A stretch of DNA of 64,000 nt from Marvania coccoides (Eukaryota > Chlorophyta > Trebouxiophyceae > Chlorellales > Chlorellaceae): assembly GCA_963854735.1 (NCBI GenBank), contig OY978108.1:310001-374000 (forward strand), written 5' to 3'. Below, one piece after another: positions 22,331-33,418 of this stretch; position 1 is the first letter of the stretch; each line of letters begins with the position of its first letter. Under the pieces are notes generated by a model. That model had not been told where the DNA came from. It saw only the letters and a program-made list of their open reading frames with translations, and ran no database searches. The translations under genes and the position numbers were made by a program.

Positions 22331-22594
22331 CTGGTTGCATCAAATCTCCTTTTATGATCATTTTTGTGGTGGCAAATTTTCCGGCGTAATTTTTTTTTTA
22401 GGACGCATGCATTACTTTTCAACTAATAATTTAATTTTATATATTCTCATAGCTTCATGTAAACGTTATGTATCTTGGAATTGAATACATCTAGATCTGC
22501 AACAAAGAATTCTGGGCAACGAGGCAGTTAAGTTTCAAGGTTTTACAAATGGTTTAACGTCCACTACCGTGGTTCACTCCTTCACTCCTATAGA

Positions 22595-22688
22595 GATCCG
22601 CAAGTCGACGTGCGGATCACACACCCCGCCACAGTAAGGCGGAGCCTCGAGGGAGCTCCCTTATTATATATATCGCCCGAATCGGGCG
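22595..22688. repeat. Cluster of short perfect inverted repeats
   Basis: Three hairpins occur within 95 bp. GATCCGCA (22595-22602) pairs with TGCGGATC (22611-22618). CCGCC (22626-22630) pairs with GGCGG (22638-22642). CGCCCGA (22674-22680) pairs with TCGGGCG (22682-22688). A GGGAGCTCCC palindrome lies between the last two. Confidence 0.7.
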
Positions 22689-23520
22689 CCGAAATAATTC
22701 AGAGGCAAGGAAAGTTGCATGGAGTGGATAAATGAATAAAGTTGATGGTTGAATAAAGTGGAGCAACAGGACAGGAGCAGAAGCCACAGCACTGCCAAAA
22801 CTATTATCACTCAGAGGAGCATATCGTCGGAGTGTGTCACCCAGCCCAATTCCAACTGCTGCGTAATGGATGTGAGAAGCATGTGGGTAAAGTACGCGTG
22901 GAATAAAAACGAACGTGATAGCCAGGCAAGTGAGGGAATGAAAAGAGCATCTACGTCGACGCCACATGGGCACTTTATTGTAACGTAGACCGCTTAACAA
23001 AGCAGCATGGACAATTTAATTCGGTGTAACGTGCTTAGATCGCGATATGCGTACTTAGAGCAAGGATTGAAAGACTGAAAGTTGTTGAGAAAAGGGTGGG
23101 GGCGTGTAAAGAAGGGTGTGTACCACCAAAGGTGTAGACAATTAAAACACAATTGACAAAGACCAATTTCAAGCCGTCAGCGAAGGAGGGGCCTCCGATA
23201 GCAACGCCCCGTCGTATGTGCCAGTGCCAGTGCGGCTATCCCACTCATTTCGCTGGCAAGCCACCTCCGGTAACGATGCCGTTGTGCTCGCAAGTATTGA
23301 ATCTAAGGAGGGGTGCCCCTAGTACACCAGCGACCACGGTGGGCATGGCCGCAATATATGAGGCGGTGCATGCCGGGGTATGGTCGTACGGAAGACAGTG
23401 AGTGAGTCGCCGTCCAAAGCATCGCCGCCGGTGTTGATTGGTAGGTAAAGGAGGAAGTGGATGGCAAGCGCCAAGTCGGTGGTTCACAAAGAGCGGTAAA
23501 AGCGGTGCTGGTGGCCCGCT

Positions 23521-23548
23521 CCCCGCGGTCGCGGGGCCGGAGCCCCGC
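23521..23548. repeat. Overlapping GC-rich hairpins
   Basis: CCCCGCG (23521-23527) pairs with CGCGGGG (23530-23536). GCGGGGC (23531-23537) pairs with GCCCCGC (23542-23548) around a CGGA loop. The two stems share one arm, so they are alternative folds. Such GC palindromes are common in algal organelle genomes; here the origin is unknown. Confidence 0.7.
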
Positions 23549-23968
23549 GCCACAGGTGAAGTAAGAGAGTACCCAGACACAGAAGAGGCAAAGCCGCTAA
23601 ATCGCCTATCGTCACATTATTTTCATAAGCTGTTTTGGGGTTAGTTTATAAATATGCGACTTGCGACGCGTCATTTTTCGCATATTTCTTAAATGAATAT
23701 GTGTCTACCTAAGGGATGAGTTCGTCCCCCCCCCTGATATAATAAGATCGACGTACGTTTCAACGACGTAGCATGGAGCGTTTTGTTTATTTTGAAGATG
23801 ATATCCCTGGGCCCCAAAGGTCCAAACAGTTCTTTCGTAAGAGTTTTTTGAATCTCTCTCATGATATCATATTGAGAAATCCTGTTTCCGAAGATTGGAA
23901 TAGAGAGTTTTACGAATAAAACTGGTTTGTTCCGCACAGCCAAAAAAATATCACTTTTTAGATTGATA

Positions 23969-26900
23969 ATGCCTAAATTCCCGAGACCACAGCGGCGGCG
24001 ACGCAGCAGCCTGGCATTTTTCTCGTTCCTCGTTGCAGTGGGCTTTCTCACTTCTCCTGCGTCCCCAGACGCGCAGAGAAGGGTTGCGGCAGCGCTGCTG
24101 GGGGGCGAAGGCTCGCTGCCGCAAGTATGTATTTCCACTTCCCTTCGCTATGACGCCAACAACATAGAAATAATGCGGGCACAGCTGCGGGCGGTGGAAA
24201 GTTGGTCCACGATCACCCCCATGCCGCTCGTTTTTTCGTGCATCGAGCCTGAGCATTACATCAGCACCGACAAAATATTTGGCCACCTTCGAAACGTCTT
24301 TCTTCTTCGTGACTGCGTGTCCAGCGTTGGAAAGTTCCGGCTGGACGATGTTTTTGGCAAACTCAAAGCGGAGGCGAGCCTCAACGCCTGCCCTGTTCTA
24401 ATGCACGTCAATTCTGATATTGTTTTAGACAGCGTCGGCTTTGCTGAAGTGCTGGGCTACGTTAAAAAGCACGATTTGCTGGCGCAGCCCTATTTGATTG
24501 TGGGCGAGCGCACCGGCGTGAACGTCCCGTTGAACTTGCGCACCGTCGAGGAAATCATTTCTTTTTCCCTCGCCTCAAACGCTCGCTCCAGCGGTGAGTG
24601 GTTCATCGATTACTTCATTTTTTCGGCAGAAACCTTCCCTTTTATTCCGCCGTTGGTCATGGGCAGCGCCATGTTTGACAATTGGCTGGTGCAGAACGCC
24701 CGCGGCCCTCGTATCGACGCCTCCGCTATTCTCAAAGCCATCCACATTAATCACGATTATGGGCACCACATTGGAGGGTCTAACCCGTCGCTGTCTGAGA
24801 TCATTGACACCGGTATTTGGAACAAGGTGCACACCGGCGGCATCGATTTCTGGGTGGCCGGCACTCTTCGCTTTGTCGATTTTCGGCTGGAGAGCGTCAA
24901 TAAAACGCTTGGCGCGTACGTTTCTCTCGAAAAGAAAGATCTTTCCATCATTGGTTGGAAAAACAAAGTGGCCGGAGTTGTTGCGGAGCGGCGAAAAGGG
25001 TACGCTGGCCAAGCGGCAACTCTTTTGCAGGTGGGCATCAGCCTCCCCCAGCCCAACTTCCTTGTCATGTTTCCGGACCAAAAAGCCAACGTTGAAGAGC
25101 TGCTGCACGATGAGCGCCTGTTCGATTACAGCAATGTGGTGCACGGCCTGTTGAAGCGGGATTGCTCAGCCTCGCCAAAACTATTGGTCATTGTTTCTCC
25201 TAAATCTCCATACATCCCCATGATGGCCGTGGCCTTAGGCTGCCGAGTCGTCGTTTTCGAGCCCGATGAGAAGGCCAGGTTTTGCTTGCGCAGTTCAATG
25301 ATTCTCAACAGTTTTGACCTGGCAAAGCTCGCAATCGTGCCAGGGCGACCTGGCGGGGTGTCGAGCGACTTTTTCTTGGGCTCGGTCATGCATGAGGACA
25401 TTCACCTGGCCATCGTCGATTCCCTGGGCAGTCGGGCGCTGGCCGACGCCCTGGCCAGCTTGACGGCATTTGCAGCCGTGCACAAGGTGAACAACGTCAT
25501 GTTTGATTGCACGCAGACCAGCGCTTCCTCCGGCAAGGTGTCGAAGTGGCTGGAACGCGTGAAAGCTTCTGATTTTTGGACCATTCGTGATTTCGAATTC
25601 CACGCAATGAAGCGGCGTTCAAAGTGGTTTTTGCTCCAGTCTTCGGCAGCCTGGAAATCTTTGCCATCTTTCACTGAGGCGCCAGCACCAACTCCAGCGC
25701 CTGCGCTTGCGAAAGAGATTGGCACCGGGACTTTTTGTGCTGCCTTTCAGACCGCTTCCTACATGTTTCGGGAGCTCAAGGGCAAGGCTCGAGATGAGTG
25801 CGAGCGGGCCAACATTCCCTGCATTTTTGGAGAGCACCTGGACTTGAGAGGCATGTTTAATCAGTGCCTCAAATATGGGACGCCCTGGATACTTCTCGGT
25901 GAGTTCATTTATTACCATTGCTAATTTTTAATTGTTTTTCACATGGGTAGTGCATTTAAGTTTCAGCTGAAATACGTGTGATTTTTTTTTGTCATTATTT
26001 CCCCCCCCCAATAACAATGAATGCCTGCTAATCAACAAAAAAATCTCCGCGTCTTCCTCCCTTTCTTTTTGCAGGCACCCCTGCCGTGTCTTTCCAATGG
26101 GAAAACCTGGCAGCGTTCGTGGATGGCTTGAACGCCAGGCAACTGGTGTACTTGGGCCGTGGCCTGCGATGGACAGCTGGCAACAGCGATGATTTGTTGT
26201 TAGAAAACCCCGATTCTTTCCAGTTTGCTGCTCTATCTCACGGCATTCTACTGAGCGCCGAGTTGGCAAGAAAAGTTTACGCCAAGAGGGCGCACTTGTA
26301 CTTTCCCTTCAAGTCTTTACGCCGCCGTTCCGATTTTTCTTGCTATAGTTTTGGTTACGACGACGTCAGGCTAGCAGCGTGCCTGCGGTCTAGTTTTGGA
26401 GTGCATTTACAACACAGTGACGCGTTTGGGGCGCCGTGCGAGTACGTCTCTGGTCCATTTTTGACATGCAGGCGCGGCATCCCTGCTCTTCCGCTTCCTG
26501 TACCTGCTTCTGGCGCGGCAAAACATTTCAATGCGAAACTCGTTGTTTTAGGAGGAGTTGACACCTTCCCCGCGGTCTCTAACTTTTGCAACGCCACGAC
26601 GTTCTTTGATACCAGCGTTGAAGTGTTTGTCGCCACCGAAAAGTCCCTCCCAAATCTGTCGCACTTGCCCTGCACTGAAATAGTTTTGTCGGGGCTTGGG
26701 CGCGGCGTGCTCTGGACCCAGCGCAAAGTTCCGTTAGTCCTATCTCATTTCCAAGGCCACTCGTTCGATTGGATGGTCATGTGCGACAGCGACAGCATGC
26801 TAAACATCGACGCTGTTGCTCATTTGTTAAGGGACGTTCCCACCATTACTCCTTTGATTTACGGCCAGCTGTACCGGGGCCATGGCAGCCTGTTTCCCAC

Positions 26901-27216
26901 CGGAGGCGCGTGTTACGTTTTGAACCGCCCGGCCGCTCAGATGCTGGTGACGGCCCACCAAGGCAACGCGCCTGGCTGCGTTCAGGGCCACCAAAACTTG
27001 GACATTTGGCTTGGAAACTGCGCTGGACGTGTGGGCATTCCTTTGCATCACGTGGACGGGTTTTATCAGCACAATGTTTTGGCGTTACCGCTGCACTATT
27101 TGCCCACGCCTGCGCTTGGGTCTCACAGAGTGTGCCAACCCCACGACCTGTCGTGCCCTCAGCACTGGGAGGTTGCTAACTTTTTCCGGTTGCAGAACAA
27201 AGCCTGGAGTTTATGA
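23969..27216 (+). CDS. Large multidomain glycosyltransferase-like protein (GT-like, FkbM-like, fringe-like)
   Basis: Two exons, 23969-25898 and 26075-27216, giving 1023 aa. The N terminus is basic (RPQRRRR) with one hydrophobic stretch, like a Golgi type II anchor. Residues about 50-330 look like a GT-A nucleotide-sugar transferase, with HVNSDIVLD as the DxD-like site. The middle (about 380-540) resembles an FkbM methyltransferase (VALGCRVVVFEPDEKARF, AIVDSLG), but its glycine-rich SAM loop is replaced by SPKSPYIP. The C-terminal third has fringe/GT31-like features: VMCDSDSMLN as DxD, LFPTGGACYVLNRPAAQML, and a VDGFYQH ending. It probably modifies surface or wall glycans in the Golgi. Donor and acceptor are unknown. 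Codons look less GC-biased than neighbouring genes by eye. Confidence 0.75.
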
Positions 27217-27527
27217 ATTTATTTTTTATTTATTTAGGTCTTACAGATTTATGATTTTTTCACTGAGGTGATAAGAAGACGGGGTCCTAAAGTAAATAAA
27301 GATTAACACTTCGCTTCTATCTTTCTTTTTCTCGCCCTTCCTTGAACTTCCTTGAACATGTATACATACCATATGGGATTGTTTAATAATTTGAAGAACT
27401 GCTGAGGAAGAGCCAGTGAAAAAGAGCGGTCAAGCTCTCCTCCTCCAGCAACAGCGGATTGGGAGCTCCATGCTGTTAGCTTGAAAAGGGCATGCATGGC
27501 AAGCTTTTTGACGGGGGGCAAACGGGT

Positions 27528-27548
27528 GGGGGGGGGGGGGGGGGGGGG
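27528..27548 (+). repeat. 21-nt poly-G tract
   Basis: The longest homopolymer in the window, in the spacer between the glycosyltransferase-like gene and NIT2. Confidence 0.95.
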
Positions 27549-27627
27549 CAATTAAAATAAACAGAAATAATGTGTTATTTCAATTCAATCAAATTGAACA
27601 CCAACATCATCAAAGCACACAGACGAT

Positions 27628-27760
27628 CAGGCTTTCTAGAACGGCCCGTGCAGCACGTGTCTCACGGTCTGTAAAAAAAAAAAAAAACGATTTTTACGGT
27701 CTGAAAAAAATGCGCCCGTGAAAACTCCCGGGCTGGTAGAATTGGCCTCTAGAAAGCCTG
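27628..27760. mobile_element. Possible MITE-like element with 13-bp terminal inverted repeats
   Basis: CAGGCTTTCTAGA at 27628-27640 is repeated exactly in inverted orientation at 27748-27760, bounding 133 bp. Inside are an A-rich stretch and two copies of ACGGTCTG, and GC-rich bases continue the pairing past the repeats. No clear target-site duplication is seen, so it may be a hairpin rather than a transposon. Confidence 0.4.
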
Positions 27761-27999
27761 CAGGCAATTCAAACAAAGCATTTTTTTGTTACAAAGGTAC
27801 CAATTGGCTTGGTCCATGGAAGGCGCCGGCGCCTCCAAAAATACCCTCAATTTTGCTGGTTTGAGGTGCTAAGGGCGCACGGATCAATCTAGACTTGATT
27901 CAGATCGACAGTAGGCCGGTTAGGGATTCCACAGCTGTCTAAAGCATCAAACATCGGCCAGTCCAAGAGGATTTTTCCATTGGACTCCCCAATTTTGTG

Positions 28000-29418
28000 A
28001 TGAACGCTCTGGTTTCGCTGTCTCGCTCCCCTTCAATTCAGAAAGCGATACATTTTATACGCGTCAGCAACGCCACCCCCGTCACACAATCACTTGCACC
28101 TTCGATCACTTCTTCACGCCCCAAAATGGGCTTCCTCTCGCAACTCAGGCCGCTGGCCACCTACTCCAACGCCACCACCGAACCCATTGACCCCCCCACC
28201 AGCGGTGGCAAGGTGCGGAACACACCAACAGTGAGGGTCCCAGCACAACACATCTCTCAACCCCCCCCCCCCCCCCCCCCACCTGCTTTTAATCTGTTCC
28301 CCTCAAACGCCCTCCCAATTTCCCAAGAGCAGGTCAAGCTCGCCATGTGCCAGCTCTCCGTCACCGACGACCGCCAGCGCAACATCCAGACCGCACGCGA
28401 GGCCATCCGCGTGGCCGCCAGCAGCGGCGCTTCCTTGGTGATGCTGCCCGAGATGTGGAACTGCCCCTACTCCAACGACTCCTTCCCCACCTTTGCCGAA
28501 GTCGTGTCCTCGGGGTACGCCCCCTCCTTCTCCTTCATGGCGGAGGCCGCAGCTGAAAACAGCGTGGTTTTAGTGGGCGGCTCAATTCCCGAAAAGGTCG
28601 GCGACAAGCTCTACAACACCAGCTTCATCTTCGGCAAGTCTGGCAAGCTGCTGGGGCGCCACCGCAAGCTGCACCTGTTCGACATCGACATCCCCGGGAA
28701 GATCACGTTCAAGGAGTCAGAAACGTTGACCCCAGGGGACGTACCAACTGTAGTGGACACAGAGGTGGGGCGTATTGGAGTGGGAATATGTTACGACATC
28801 AGGTTCCCGGAGCTGGCGACGCTGATGGCGGCGCGCGGGGCGCAGGTGCTGCTGTACCCCGGCGCCTTCAACATGACCACAGGTGCGAGAGGGGGAGAGA
28901 GTATGTGGGCAGAGGGTGAAAAAGAATGTTACTATATGCATTAGCGTGCATGGGAGCTTTCCCTTTACAGACACTCTTTATTTCAATTGGAAATGCTGGG
29001 ACGCCGTTGAGTCTTCATCTATATTATTATTTACTGATAATAACTTACATTCACCGCCAAGCACTCCCCTTCAACAAACAACCATGAATTCAATCCGATT
29101 GAATTTCCTAACCACGCAGGCCCAGCGCACTGGGAGCTGCTGCAGCGTGCGAGGGCGGTTGACAACCAGCTTTTTGTTGCCATGTGCTCCCCCGCCAGGG
29201 ACGAATCGGGGTCCTACGTGGCGTGGGGCCACTCCACAGTGGTGAGCCCCTTTGGGGTGGTGCTGGCCACCACAGAGCACGAAGCGTGCATCGTGTATGC
29301 GGACCTTGACTTTTCGGAGGTTGACGAGCGGCGGCAAAATATGCCGATGCGGGCACAGAAACGGGCGGATCTGTACTCGCTGCTGGACCTGACCCGAGGG
29401 GGGAAGCCTGGGAAGTGA
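28000..29418 (+). CDS. NIT2: Nitrilase-family omega-amidase (NIT2 type)
   Basis: Two exons, 28000-28882 and 29120-29418, giving 393 aa. The catalytic triad is visible: Glu in [11 protein letters not shown], Lys in [12 protein letters not shown] and Cys in [15 protein letters not shown]2 hydrolyses alpha-ketoglutaramate and alpha-ketosuccinamate, clearing toxic products of glutamine and asparagine transamination. The first 110 residues are an extra basic, Ser/Thr/Pro-rich leader, suggesting mitochondria or plastid. That leader contains eight prolines encoded within a 20-C homopolymer (28261-28280), which may slip in replication and change the frame. The ATG at 28000 is preferred over the overlapping GTG at 27997. 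A further in-frame ATG lies at the MGFLSQL residues inside the leader. Confidence 0.92.
28261..28280 (+). repeat. 20-nt poly-C tract inside the NIT2 coding region
   Basis: Twenty consecutive C encode most of a proline run between the leader and the catalytic domain of the amidase. Confidence 0.95.
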
Positions 29419-29538
29419 AAAGGGGGAAGGAAAGCCGAGGAAAAAAGCTGTGATGGTGTTAATGTGGCGGTGAAGACAAGGCAATGTTTCCAGTACTTTT
29501 GTTTTGGTTTGTTTCGGCGAAGAAACGCTGACTGAAGA

Positions 29539-29593
<55 letters not shown>

Positions 29594-29816
29594 GCTGTTG
29601 GCGGTTTCAGATGATGGGCCGGAAATGCGCTTTAAGAACGTGTGTAGTTCAGAAAATTAAGCCGTTCAAGATTTGAAAAAATTGTATCTTCATTGCGGCA
29701 CCTGACGGCACCATCCTTTTGTCGTAAATTATTTAAAGTTTCCATGAAATCTGGCGTGTTGCGTGTTGCATAATACATAGAACCAAGCGGCTGAGGCCGC
29801 GGTTCGGAATACAAAA
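29419..29816. other. Spacer before the GAF-kinase gene, with GA microsatellite
   Basis: About 400 bp holding the NIT2 3' UTR and the kinase promoter. A GA dinucleotide repeat fills roughly 29543-29591. Confidence 0.65.
29543..29591 (+). repeat. GA dinucleotide microsatellite
   Basis: An uninterrupted GA repeat of about 49 bp lies between NIT2 and the kinase gene. GA tracts can act as promoter elements in plants, but no function is claimed. Confidence 0.9.
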
Positions 29817-32800
29817 ATGGGAGTCTTTAATTCATTTTATTTTTGTTTCAACGAGCCGAAAACTATCGACGCAGTGAGTACAGTTAATGACAAGGAAATA
29901 ACGCATGGTTAAATTTGCACTATGAGTTTTTGATGAACACCCTCTCGGATTTCATTCCATCCTACCAGGCAAGCGCAGCCGACGGAGCTCCGCCATCCGG
30001 GCCCACCGTACTATGGAAATTCAGCAATGACAAGGTGCAGGCTCGCAGGTTCAAGGAGCTGGAGCGCATTAAGGAGTACGCCAAATGCTCACTTTTTTTG
30101 TGTACTAATTGTTTTAAACGCTCCGCCCCTCAGATTAACGCTGCTCTGCTCATTGTTACCCTTTTTTTTCTTGCAGCGCCGCGTGCCTGGAGCTTCAGGT
30201 CCCCAAGTGTCGCGTCGCGCTGGTAGACAGCACTCGTCTTTGGATTCCAACGGCCACCGGAGCCTTTTGCGCTGCTCTCGCCTTTGACACCTTCTTCTTA
30301 GCCAACTACGAAGCCTTCCTAGACAACCCGGCTTCGGGAGGCCTGTTTGTGGCCGAAGACTGCAGCAAAGTAAGAGAATGAAACGGCTTTTGTCGATTTT
30401 GCATCATTTTTCCATCTCCGGTTTCCCCTGTTTCCCCAAGCAAAAACCATGAATTGAACATTCCACGAACGCAAATTTTCTATTTTTCGCAGGACCCGCG
30501 GTTTGCAGCGCACCCTGGCGTCGTGAACCGCCCCCACCTTCGTTTTTATGTGGGCGCTCCTTTGGTCTCCCGAGGAAACCACTGCATGGGCCTGCTGTAC
30601 GCCTATGACACCCAGCCGCGCGAAGACCTCAACTACGAGAGCGAGCAGCGCGTGCTGGGGCTGGCGCAGCAGACGGTAGCGGCCCTCCAAGCTGACATGT
30701 TCAGCGCGCTAGGCGACGACGCCTCTGCTCCGCTCCCTGCGGTGTGGTTTGACGCGACGGACCCCAATTGGAGGGTTATCGGCGCCAACGAGCAGTGGGG
30801 GGCCCTCACGGGGGTGGGAGTGGCAGCGCTCCGCGTGGAGAGCGGACTGTTGGCAGTCCTAACGCCAGCCGACGGAACAGAGCTGGAGGCGTTGAGGGAC
30901 GCGCTGGCAGCGGCTGTGTACACCCGTAACCCTTCATTTCCCGCAATTTTATCGCCCCGCGACCCCGCGGGGGCCTCGTTGCAGTATGTGTGTGCGTTGA
31001 GAAGGGCGGCAGAGTCGGGTGACATCGGCCCGCCGCCAGCTCCCGAAGTTAAACCCGCTGGGGTGAGTAGTCAGCACTGTATACTGCTCTTTGTGACGAA
31101 TCTTCGTGTTTTATTCTGCAACAGCACCCTATCAACGATTATGAAATATGATTTTATAGGAGCTGTGGATCGCTGAGGTGCACGCTCGGGTACAGGCCGA
31201 CACCACCCCGCCCTGGAAGCCCTTCCACAGCCGCAGCATCAGCGGGCGCAGCACCGGCGCAGCAACCTCCCACGATTTCAACTCCCGGCAAAGCAGCAAC
31301 AGCACGCTAGTGCATTTTACCCCCGGCAGAGACTTCAGGCAGTACTCTTCAGACAGAGGAGGGGGACACGCGTCTGGGGGCGCTGGGGGCGGAGCTTCTG
31401 GCGGGGCGTTAATCAGCGGTGGCGGCTCTTCTGGCGCGAGTTTGGGGGGGCACGGCATTCCGGTGCCCCCGCGGCTGGCGTCGCTGCAGCTGGGGCCGTT
31501 GCTTGGACAGGGCTCGTACGGCAGCGTGTACTACGGCATGCTGCAGGACCGTCCCGTGGCGGTGAAGGTAAGCACAGAAAGAATTTGTTTCATTTTGTAC
31601 CCTGTTGCTATGCACTGTAGTACAAAGAATCTGCGGGATTTTTTTTAATTTGTTTCCGCTGCTTATTTAAATATACACATTTTTTTCTCCAAAAATATTT
31701 AACAGGTGATGCAGCAGGCGCCAGGACCTGAGGCGGCGCGCAAGCAGTGGGAGGCATCGTACGAGGCCATGGTCACCTCCGACCTGCGACACCCGCACCT
31801 GGTGCCAGCCCTGGACTGGTGCAGCCACGTAAGAATAATTTTGCTTGGCATTCTGAGCGTTCTTGTCAACATAAAATCGCGCCCAAATTTTCTGCTTGTG
31901 GCAAAAAAAACGACTTTTGTTTCTCTCCAACCCTTTAATTTTATGTGTATGTTTGTGTGTGTGTGCGCGCGCGTGCAGATAAGCCCCAGCGGTGGGCTGG
32001 TGTGGATCGTGCAGGAGTTGTGCGACCTCGGCTCCCTCTCTGCGGGGCTGGGCAAGGGGCTGCTGAGGGAGCATAACGACCCCGAGGGCGCGCCCGACAT
32101 GAGGGGGGTGCTGGAAACCGCGAGGGAGGTGGCGGCAGGAATGCAGTACTTGTACGAGAAACGGATGATTTGAGGGGGGGGGGGTTCTCGGTTTTCCGCA
32201 CGTTTGGCTCCTCATTCATTGTTCAAGCCTTTTAATTCTTCTTGCTCTCGCTTACCAGCATTTCATTTCTTTTTCCCTTTCTTTTCAGGCATTCGTGCGA
32301 CGTCCTGCACGCCGACCTTTCTTCCAACAACATCATGCTGGTGTCGGCGCCCAACCGCCGGGGCTTCATCGCAAAGTGCACTGATTTTGGTCTATCGAGA
32401 GTCAGCGGACGCGCGGAGGACATGACCAGGAGCGTAGGCACCGTTTCCCACATGGCGCCTGAATTGCTGATGGAAGGAGTATCCTCCAAAGCAGGTTAGT
32501 TCTTAATGGAAAGCACGCTAAGAATGAACAGGACGGAAAAAGACCTACAATCCCTCCCAAAAATGGGCTCCAGACATGAAACTGAAGCTAAAACAAATTG
32601 CCGCCGCTCGATTTTTTTGCGTTTATTCGCAGGGGATGTGTACTCGTTCGGGGTGCTGCTGTGGGAGCTATACACCGGGAAACGCGCCTGGTCGGGCTCC
32701 AGCCAGGCCCAGGTCATTTTCAGCGTGACCTGCAAGGGCGGAACGCTGCAAATGCCAGAGGACGCGCCGCCGGCGTACGCAGCGCTGGTCAAGGCGTGCA

Positions 32801-32922
32801 TCGACCCCGACAGCGAGAGGCGCCCCATCTTCGAGGAGGTGCTGCGGCGGATTGACGAGATTTTGGCGGATATGCCGCCGGCGGAGGAGAACGAAGCGAT
32901 GGAGTGGTTCTACTCGATTTGA
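29817..32922 (+). CDS. GAF-domain TKL-type protein kinase
   Basis: Nine exons: 29817-29873, 29969-30075, 30177-30369, 30493-31062, 31160-31567, 31706-31828, 31979-32151, 32289-32494 and 32633-32922, giving 708 aa. Residues about 40-210 are a GAF sensor domain (VALVDSTRLWIPTATG, FVAEDCSKDPRF, RFYVGAPLV, MGLLYAYDT). A region with some PAS-like character and a Gly/Ser linker follow. The kinase domain starts near residue 420: GQGSYGSVYYG, VAVK, LRHPHLV, HADLSSNNIML (HAD in place of HRD), TDFGLSR, HMAPELL and SFGVLLWELYTGKRAW. GAF-TKL kinases are an expanded group in chlorophyte algae. The N terminus MGVFNS followed by a Cys fits N-myristoylation and palmitoylation, suggesting membrane attachment. 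The donors of exons 2 and 7 (GTACGC, GTACGA) are weak, but they are the ones that restore the conserved sequence. The ligand is unknown. Confidence 0.87.
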
Positions 32923-33418
32923 CAGGAACCCCCGCCCCCCTTCATAGAATTTGATAATGTTTCCCCGCGTAGTGCAGCGCTGCAAACGTCCGGCGCGCCA
33001 GCTCCGTGCAGTTTTAAAATATTCGCTTGTTGATGACGTGACGATTTTTTTCATTTGAACTCAACCTACAAAATTCGTATTTCTTTTTCATTTTTTTCTT
33101 TCTCTGCCACATTTCTGTTAAGTTGATGTTTAAAATGATAGATTTCTTGTTTCCTCCAGCGCGATTGGTGTCATCCAACAGCAACTATTATATTACAATG
33201 TAAAAGTCAGTATGCTAGCTAGGTAAAAACAAGGGGAAAAAAGCGGAAACGTCGGTACGCAAGGAAAAAAACAGAGATGAGAATAAGCCCTACTACTCCC
33301 TCCTGGTTCTCTCTCTTCCTTCCTAAAACCCAGCCGCATGAAAATGCGAAAAGAAAAGACAAAAAAATCCTGAAAACGCCTTGAAATACCCCAAAATGTC
33401 GCTCATCCTTCCATCGCC
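32923..33418. other. Convergent spacer between the GAF-kinase and ATP synthase gamma
   Basis: About 500 bp of AT-rich sequence with both 3' UTRs. No gene or RNA seen. Confidence 0.6.

Larger units (their letters stand above)
22331..23968. other. Long spacer with GC hairpins, no supported gene
   Basis: About 1.6 kb between the RCC1-like gene and the glycosyltransferase-like gene. Open frames on both strands (for example 22617-23000 minus and 23245-23580 minus) lack known domains and end in hairpin sequence. The composition is more GC-rich than other spacers and includes several perfect short palindromes, listed separately. It could be a decayed mobile element or an organelle-derived insert; neither could be shown. 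Confidence 0.5.
27217..27999. other. Spacer with poly-G run and an inverted-repeat element
   Basis: About 780 bp upstream of the NIT2 gene. An AATAAA signal at 27295-27300 lies about 80 nt after the glycosyltransferase stop. A 21-G run follows at 27528-27548, then a small inverted-repeat element listed separately. Confidence 0.6.

Noticed and set aside
22617..23000. Minus-strand 127-codon frame in the hairpin-rich spacer
   Set aside because: It has no recognisable domain, its end lies in the palindrome cluster, and there is no coding-type base bias.
29780..29815. GGTTCGGAATAC considered as a tRNA T-arm before the GAF-kinase
   Set aside because: It does not match the GGTTCRANNCC B box and no acceptor or anticodon stem can be formed.
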